Positions 59,649 through 64,000 of a stretch of DNA of 64,000 nt are shown in pieces (position 1 is the first letter of the stretch; each line of letters starts with the position of its first letter). Below the pieces are notes generated by a model. The model had not been told where the DNA came from, did no database searches, and saw only the letters and a program-made list of their open reading frames with translations. The DNA is from Chryseobacterium gambrini. Its GTDB lineage: Bacteria > Bacteroidota > Bacteroidia > Flavobacteriales > Weeksellaceae. The stretch is taken from the NCBI RefSeq assembly GCF_900156825.1, contig NZ_FTOV01000001.1:62001-126000 (forward strand), written 5' to 3'. The translations under genes and the position numbers were made by a program.

Positions 59649-60491
59649 TTAATTGAAAACTTCATAATTTTCTCCGTCAAAACTTGCAAAAACCATAGTG
59701 GGATAAGAATCCTGGTGGTATATATTTCCGTTTTTATCAATAGCAATCGCACCTGCAAAGCCATCAATGGTTTTTAATTCGTCGAAAGTTTTTGTAAACG
59801 CTTCTTCTATCGTCATGCCGTCGGTAACTCTGGTTACAATTTTCGTTGCGGTGGCATTGCTTACAATATCTTCACCCACTCCGGTACAGCTTACCGCACA
59901 GAAAGAATTCGCATAATTTCCGGCAACAGTAGCCGAATCGGATATCCTTCCCGGGATTTCAAAACCTTTTCCTCCGGTAGAAGTGGCAACGGCTAATTTT
60001 CCGTCCTTATCAATCGCTACACAACCTACCGTTCCTTTTCCGCCATTTTCAAGTTTCGCTTCATATTCTTTTCTCCTTTGCGGAATTTCGGTTGAAAAAT
60101 TCTCGAAACCATGTTCTGTAGCATAATTTTTTGCGCCGCTTCCTCCCAAAACCCGGTCGTCTTCTTTCATCAGCTCTTTCGCCACAAAAACAGGATTCTT
60201 CACATCCTGAATATTGATAACACCGCTTAATTTCTGCGTTGCTCCATCCATAATCGCTGCACTCATCCTGATCACGCCATCACTCTGGATCTGCGAACCG
60301 ATTCCTGCATTGTAAAGCTCATCATCTTCCAGCAAAGAAACAGCGTACGCAGCCGTGTCAAATGCAGAGTTGGTTTTTAAATATTCAAATGCTTTCTGAG
60401 CAATGCTTTTTAATGAATTCTGTTTGGCTGTTTTTACTTCGTGGCTCTGGTCGCTTTCCGAGAAAAATCCGCCGTGGATGATTATTTTCAT
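59649..60491 (-). CDS. iaaA: Isoaspartyl peptidase / L-asparaginase (Ntn hydrolase)
   Basis: This 280-residue plant-type asparaginase splits itself into two subunits and hydrolyses beta-aspartyl dipeptides or asparagine. The autocleavage and catalytic threonine is T154 in GGKGTVGCVAIDKDGKLAVATSTGG. The N-terminal IIIHGG and NAGIGSQIQSDGVIRMSAAIMDG, and the C-terminal GAIAIDKNGN, are conserved. The protein is shorter than E. coli IaaA (321) because of a trimmed linker. It lies next to cyanophycinase on the same strand; together they could break cyanophycin to aspartate and arginine. Confidence 0.93.
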   Translation of the reverse strand: MKIIIHGGFFSESDQSHEVKTAKQNSLKSIAQKAFEYLKTNSAFDTAAYAVSLLEDDELYNAGIGSQIQSDGVIRMSAAIMDGATQKLSGVINIQDVKNPVFVAKELMKEDDRVLGGSGAKNYATEHGFENFSTEIPQRRKEYEAKLENGGKGTVGCVAIDKDGKLAVATSTGGKGFEIPGRISDSATVAGNYANSFCAVSCTGVGEDIVSNATATKIVTRVTDGMTIEEAFTKTFDELKTIDGFAGAIAIDKNGNIYHQDSYPTMVFASFDGENYEVFN

Positions 60492-60519
60492 ATATTCTGA
60501 TGTCGTTTATATTTTATTT

Positions 60520-60613
60520 GGAGCTTACTCCCGCTATCCACTGTATCTTTTGGGTTACGGACTCCGCTTTGCTCCGTCCGCAACCCAAAAGGATGCCGTT
60601 TCTATCGGGGCTA
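60520..60613. repeat. Variable-arm palindrome repeat, copy 3 (inverted)
   Basis: Read on the minus strand, TAGCCCCGATAGAAAC leads to the palindrome and is followed by GGATAGCGGGAGTAAGCTCC. This order and spelling correspond to the flanks of copies 1 and 2. The arms CTTTTGGGTTACGGAC (60547-60562) and 60576-60591 match with one wobble and are unlike the other two copies. Confidence 0.7.
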
Positions 60614-60693
60614 AGATTTTCCTGCATATTTCAATCGTTCACTGTGCTTTTCACTGGTCACGAATCTCATTTATATTGCAATCCTGAGATTCT

Positions 60694-60798
60694 TTCTATC
60701 CACGATAAAATTAAGCATCAATCCTTATTGAAAATTTTGGATTTTCATGCGCCTTAAAGATTTGAGACGAATAAAAATCTTGCTTCTTTGCGTTTTCA
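60694..60798. repeat. Partial second copy of the 27260 element
   Basis: CACGATAAAATTAAGCATCA... to ...TCTTTGCGTTTTC follows the right-hand ~105 bp of the element at 27313-27418 with scattered differences. The left end is missing. With copy 3 of the palindrome repeat it fills the 60492-60880 gap. Confidence 0.65.
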
Positions 60799-60880
60799 AA
60801 CAGGAATATTTTATTTAAAAAAGTTCGCTGTAAATATCTAAAATTGTCACAGGAACAATTCACCATTTACCATTCACATT

Positions 60881-61771
60881 CTACTTTTCCTGCGGGATCG
60901 GATTAAACTGAGAGTTCTCAATCGTCAGCGCTTTAGTCGTAAGATCATAATGATCGTTCATCGACATTACGTGAACCGTTAAATTATCAATAGAAATAGG
61001 CTCTCCAAGATTAATATTCGTAAGATTCGTGTCTTTAATAAACCTTCCGTCCACCAGAATCACCAGTCCCGAACCTACCGCCGTCATCACATCATTATGG
61101 ATGAACAATCCGGTATCTTCTCCCAGACCGATTCCCAGAGTTCTCGGATTGTTTACCACCGCCTGAAAAAGTCTTCCGATTCTTCCTCTCTGTACAAAAT
61201 GCGTATCGATAATCACATTATCAATCAGTCCCAAACCCTGAGTGGTTTTAATTTCTCCTTTCAGCAAAGCTTCGGAACTGCTTCCCTGATAAATCATATT
61301 CTCCGATGCCGCAGCGGCTCCGGCAGAAGTTCCTGAGTAGATGAAATCCTGTTCCTGATATTTCAGTAAAATGGTATCGTGAAACCTTGTTCCGCCAAGA
61401 ATTGAAGTCAGTCTCAGCTGATCTCCACCTGTAAACATCACCACATCTGCAGCATTGGCTCTCGCAACAATAGCATCAGAATTCGCTTCCTCACGGTTAT
61501 GAATATCAAGGATGTTTACATTTTTAGCGCCTAAAAACTCGAAGGCTTTTTTATATTCGGAACCTACAATTTGCGGAATCTGAGAGGCAGTGGTGATAAT
61601 CTCAATAACGGAATTCTCTTTCAATTTAGATTCATTAATAATCTTTCGAAGAATTCCCCTCTCAAAAAAATTCAGGTTTTTTTCTACACTTTGATCAAAA
61701 TCGGTTTCTGCAAAACTTCCTTTGTTTACAGCACCTCCGATAACAATTAATTTTCCAACAGGTTTCATCAT
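60881..61771 (-). CDS. cphB: Cyanophycinase (peptidase S51)
   Basis: This hydrolase of about 296 residues cleaves the aspartate-arginine storage polymer cyanophycin to beta-Asp-Arg. The start is ATG 61771 (MMKPVGKLIVIGGAVNKGSF). The ATG three codons upstream overlaps the promoter -7 box, so it is unlikely. It has VVMFTGGDQLRLTSILGG, the nucleophile serine in YSGTSAGAAAASENMIYQG, and TQGLGLIDNVIIDTHFVQRGRIGRL with the catalytic histidine. It is followed by iaaA on the same strand after a repeat-filled 389-bp gap. No cyanophycin synthetase gene is in the window. Confidence 0.9.
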   Translation of the reverse strand: MMKPVGKLIVIGGAVNKGSFAETDFDQSVEKNLNFFERGILRKIINESKLKENSVIEIITTASQIPQIVGSEYKKAFEFLGAKNVNILDIHNREEANSDAIVARANAADVVMFTGGDQLRLTSILGGTRFHDTILLKYQEQDFIYSGTSAGAAAASENMIYQGSSSEALLKGEIKTTQGLGLIDNVIIDTHFVQRGRIGRLFQAVVNNPRTLGIGLGEDTGLFIHNDVMTAVGSGLVILVDGRFIKDTNLTNINLGEPISIDNLTVHVMSMNDHYDLTTKALTIENSQFNPIPQEK

Positions 61772-61777
61772 AGGGTG

Positions 61778-61785
61778 CAAATTTA
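61778..61785 (-). promoter_or_regulatory. -7 box (TAAATTTG) of cphB
   Basis: TAAATTTG on the minus strand (61778-61785) lies 6 bp before ATG 61771. This implies a leaderless or near-leaderless mRNA and rules out the earlier ATG at 61780. Confidence 0.55.
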
Positions 61786-62158
61786 AAAAATAATTAACAT
61801 TTGAGAAAGGATTAAGAGGGATTGATAATCAATAAGTGAAAATAAAATTTAAAAAGCAGGTATGAGAAGTGATTGTGAGAATATTTAAGTTTTACAAAAA
61901 TTAAAATTAGAGCCTTTTTTTAAGCTATCGCCATCTTTTTCTTTTATAATCAGTATTTTGAACAAAAGTTTAACTCATCTTTTTGTTATTTTTGTGGTTG
62001 TGTAAAAGAATAGAGTTATTTTTTTAATAAAAGTTCAGCCAATTTCTGTCTTTAATACCATCAAATAAAAACAATGATGAATTGTTAATTGCAGCCATTG
62101 AGCTGAATCATAAATTCAATATATATTTAACACAGTAAATTTCTAAACCAGATCACCA
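61786..62158. other. AT-rich intergenic gap
   Basis: No gene is visible in these ~370 bp. A stretch near 61960-62000 (AAAAGTTTAACTCATCTTTT, then TTTTTGTGGTTG) is a decayed relative of 14984-15020. Confidence 0.4.
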
Positions 62159-62998
62159 ATGTTTCACCCTCATCATTTATTAAAGTCCCTGTTTTTATTC
62201 TTAAGTTTTTTCTCCTATGCCCAGATTTCCGTAAGCGGAAATTTTTCTATGAAACCTGATTCTTATGAAGCCATGGTTATTGACAGCAGTTATCAGAATA
62301 TTTACTATAAAGCAGAATTTGTTAAAGATCCCAAAAAGAAAAAGCTGGAAACAACTTGTGTTCTCCAGATAGGAAAGAAATTTTCTAAATTTTCAGATTT
62401 TAATGTATTGCGCAAAGATTCTTTAATGGAAAAATACAGTCATTTGGAGAAAATAGGAGCTAAAGAATTAGGTCAGTCCCTTAATTTAGCGGAAAAATGG
62501 AGAAGTATTTTAATTAAAAATTTTCAGGAAAATAACATTACGGTACAGGATAAAACAAATATTACTTACCAATATGAAGAAAAACAGCCCGCTCTCGACT
62601 GGAAACTTGAAAACGAGACCAGAGAAATCCTTGGGTATATATGCCATAAAGCCACTACGAAGTATCGGGGAAGAAAATATGCAGCATGGTATTGCAAAGA
62701 AATTCCAATTAACAACGGTCCTTACATTTTTCAGAATCTTCCCGGTTTAATTTTAGAATTGGAAGACAGCGACAATAATTTTCATTTTACAGCTATTGCA
62801 ATGGATAAAAAGATAAATGGAGTCTATCTGAGAAATGAAAAAAGAATTCTTCATATAACCCGAGAGCAGTTTAGAAAAGCATTGCAAACGTATCATGACA
62901 ATCCCGGCTTTTTTCATGGAAAAGCGTATAACGAAGATGGTAGCCAGATCGCTGTAAAATCTCCTCCTCTTCCGTATAATCCCATCGAATTGGAATAA
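62159..62998 (+). CDS. GLPGLI family protein (third copy, divergent)
   Basis: This 279-residue secreted protein has a signal peptide (1-21, ...FFSYAQ). The family frame is clear: KATTKYRGRKYAAWYCKEIPINNGPYIFQNLPGLILELED, with NLPGLI (193-198) in place of GLPGLI, and the final PPLPYNPIELE. It is more divergent than the two copies at 9391 and 10975 and has a cysteine pair (YICHK...WYCKE) not seen in them. It is monocistronic in a repeat-rich region. The function is unknown. Confidence 0.85.
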   Translation: MFHPHHLLKSLFLFLSFFSYAQISVSGNFSMKPDSYEAMVIDSSYQNIYYKAEFVKDPKKKKLETTCVLQIGKKFSKFSDFNVLRKDSLMEKYSHLEKIGAKELGQSLNLAEKWRSILIKNFQENNITVQDKTNITYQYEEKQPALDWKLENETREILGYICHKATTKYRGRKYAAWYCKEIPINNGPYIFQNLPGLILELEDSDNNFHFTAIAMDKKINGVYLRNEKRILHITREQFRKALQTYHDNPGFFHGKAYNEDGSQIAVKSPPLPYNPIELE

Positions 62999-63107
62999 GT
63001 TTCAGCGGAGGGTAAAAGGTATTGTCTCTACTGAAAACAGCAATTTCCCAAGCGTAAAAACAGATTGATCCTTCTGAAATAGATTTCAGCTTAAAGGTAA
63101 ACGCAAT

Positions 63108-63239
63108 TCATCCCACAGAGAACAGCATTTTGATGGACGAAAAGCCCTGTTGACCTTTGTGTGCAGTCATTTTGTCCGGAGTCTCCAAATAATTACCCTG
63201 CAAACCAAAGGTTTTGACCTGATGAAAAATCTCATTCAC
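63108..63239 (-). CDS. Short possible ORF or gene remnant (43 aa)
   Basis: From GTG 63239 the minus strand reads NEIFHQVKTFGLQGNYLETP then DKMTAHKGQQGFSSIKMLFSVG and a TGA. The amino-acid composition looks natural, but the ORF is short, lacks an ATG and shows no initiation signal. It may be a decayed gene or a repeat that happens to be open. The remainder of the 62999-63627 gap is repeat-like or featureless. Confidence 0.25.
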   Translation of the reverse strand: MNEIFHQVKTFGLQGNYLETPDKMTAHKGQQGFSSIKMLFSVG

Positions 63240-63303
63240 TCTAGTTTACAAGTTATTCAATAAATAATTAACTTATTGACTTATCTCTTTTACTAATAAA
63301 CGT

Positions 63304-63375
63304 TTCGACATGTTCAGGTTGAAGATGTTTAAATATTGCGGTTGGTATTCGAGGTGTCATCCTGAGCTTGGCGAA
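63304..63375. repeat. Paired inverted repeat (TCAGCATGA type), copy 3
   Basis: TTCGACATGTTCAGG (63304-63318) and CCTGAGCTTGGCGAA (63361-63375) are imperfect complements about 42 bp apart. They correspond to the pairs at 14801 and 17919. Confidence 0.5.
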
Positions 63376-63627
63376 GGATCTCTGTTAGAAAACGCTTGCT
63401 AATTTTTAATCCCATCAAGAACAGATTTTTTCTAATCCATATTTTTTATTTGCTTACCATGAGTAAGGATGATTCTCTTTGTCAGATACTATTATTGCTT
63501 AGTTTTCAATGATTTGGAGGTATACTGAAAAAGTGAAATAAATATCATTATTGAAAAATATGTTTAACTATATATTGAATTTGTAATAAAAATTATTATA
63601 TTAGTATTAAATTAAAAACCAATAACC

Positions 63628-64000
63628 ATGTATATCAAACAGGAAGAATATCTTCCGCTGGCAAAAGACCTTATCGCCAGTTTCAGCAGGGATCTTTTGC
63701 TTTTTGCAGAGGAAGATCACAATTATACGCAGGCATATAAAGATGCTTTTCAGTCGAAAATTACAGAAGTAGAGCAGAAAGAAGCCAGTAATACAGCTCT
63801 GGTGAAGCAGAAACAGGCTACTCAGGCTCTGTATCTGTTAGGAGAAGATCTGAAAAAACCTCTTAAAAGTTTAAGAATACGCATTGAAAGAGCAGGAATT
63901 CCCACTAAACTCACCACACAGATTCTGACGGATATTAAGAAACGCAATTTCGAAGGAGTCGGCAGTAAGCTTACAGATCTTATTTCATTAGTCAATGCCC
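63628..64000 (+). CDS. Hypothetical protein, truncated by window end
   Basis: From ATG 63628 the frame stays open to the last base (about 124 codons): MYIKQEEYLPLAKDLIASFS, then RDLLLFAEEDHNYTQAYKDAFQ, SKITEVEQKEASNTALVKQKQATQALYLLG and KKPLKSLRIRIERAGI... The protein is helical and charged, without signal peptide or membrane segment. I do not recognise it. The lack of stops over 370 bases and the codon usage support a real gene. Confidence 0.7.
   Translation, partial: MYIKQEEYLPLAKDLIASFSRDLLLFAEEDHNYTQAYKDAFQSKITEVEQKEASNTALVKQKQATQALYLLGEDLKKPLKSLRIRIERAGIPTKLTTQILTDIKKRNFEGVGSKLTDLISLVNA

Overview
The window is chromosomal DNA of a low-GC member of the Bacteroidota, most likely a Flavobacteriales/Weeksellaceae organism close to Chryseobacterium. 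The pointers are three GLPGLI-family secreted proteins, a type IX secretion (T9SS) substrate with a CHU_C-type C-terminal domain, promoters of the Bacteroidota TAnnTTTG type, few Shine-Dalgarno sequences, and characteristic dispersed intergenic repeats. This placement is inference from gene content. I see no rRNA, tRNA, CRISPR array, prophage or complete insertion sequence.

Layout. 1-2 kb: small unknown genes. 2.0-6.9 kb: TolC / HlyD-type adaptor / two ABC-2 permeases, an export operon with no ATPase gene. 7.1-11.8 kb: BlaI-type repressor, M56 (BlaR-like) membrane protease, two GLPGLI proteins and a sugar O-acetyltransferase. 11.9-17.6 kb: transaldolase-like aldolase, a YdeI-like protein, a TPR protein, peptidase E, PBP4-type DacB and a histidine kinase. 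18.1-24.6 kb (minus strand): M61 and M1 metallopeptidases, then kdsD / unknown / tatC. 24.7-33.0 kb: recQ with a tiny membrane ORF behind it, a glycosyltransferase, lpdA, a DUF4476 protein and a CvfB-like RNA-binding protein. 33.1-36.4 kb: the 1078-residue T9SS substrate. 36.5-42.8 kb: a TetR / TolC / adaptor / RND efflux operon with repeated operator-like sites. 43.3-45.4 kb: a J-domain/KTSC protein and three AT-rich unknown genes. 45.5-48.4 kb: metE, broken by one in-frame stop codon and preceded by a cobalamin riboswitch. 48.5-52.8 kb (minus strand): VOC protein, a three-gene unknown cluster with a putative zinc protease, a TIGR01777 oxidoreductase, a zinc-ribbon protein and an HPP membrane protein. 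52.9-55.3 kb: an SSB paralogue, an HRDC protein and hisS. 55.5-58.2 kb: two paralogous DUF4428-PH-SHOCT proteins (one with a pure (CAA)19 poly-Gln linker) and a membrane partner. 58.4-61.8 kb: a methyltransferase, a YtxH-like protein, isoaspartyl peptidase and cyanophycinase. 62.2-64 kb: the third GLPGLI protein and a gene cut by the window end.

Themes. Much of the content concerns the envelope and export: two tripartite efflux operons, Tat, T9SS cargo, peptidoglycan and outer-membrane glycolipid enzymes, and secreted peptidases. The isoaspartyl peptidase and cyanophycinase together could degrade cyanophycin, though no synthetase is present here. Gene ends are punctuated by strong, often bidirectional hairpin terminators. 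The longer intergenic gaps carry several dispersed repeat families. The most striking one has conserved flanks around a long palindrome whose arms differ completely between copies. The strongest single finding is the interrupted metE under an apparently intact B12 riboswitch. The least-described gene set is the DUF4428-PH-SHOCT pair with its membrane partner.
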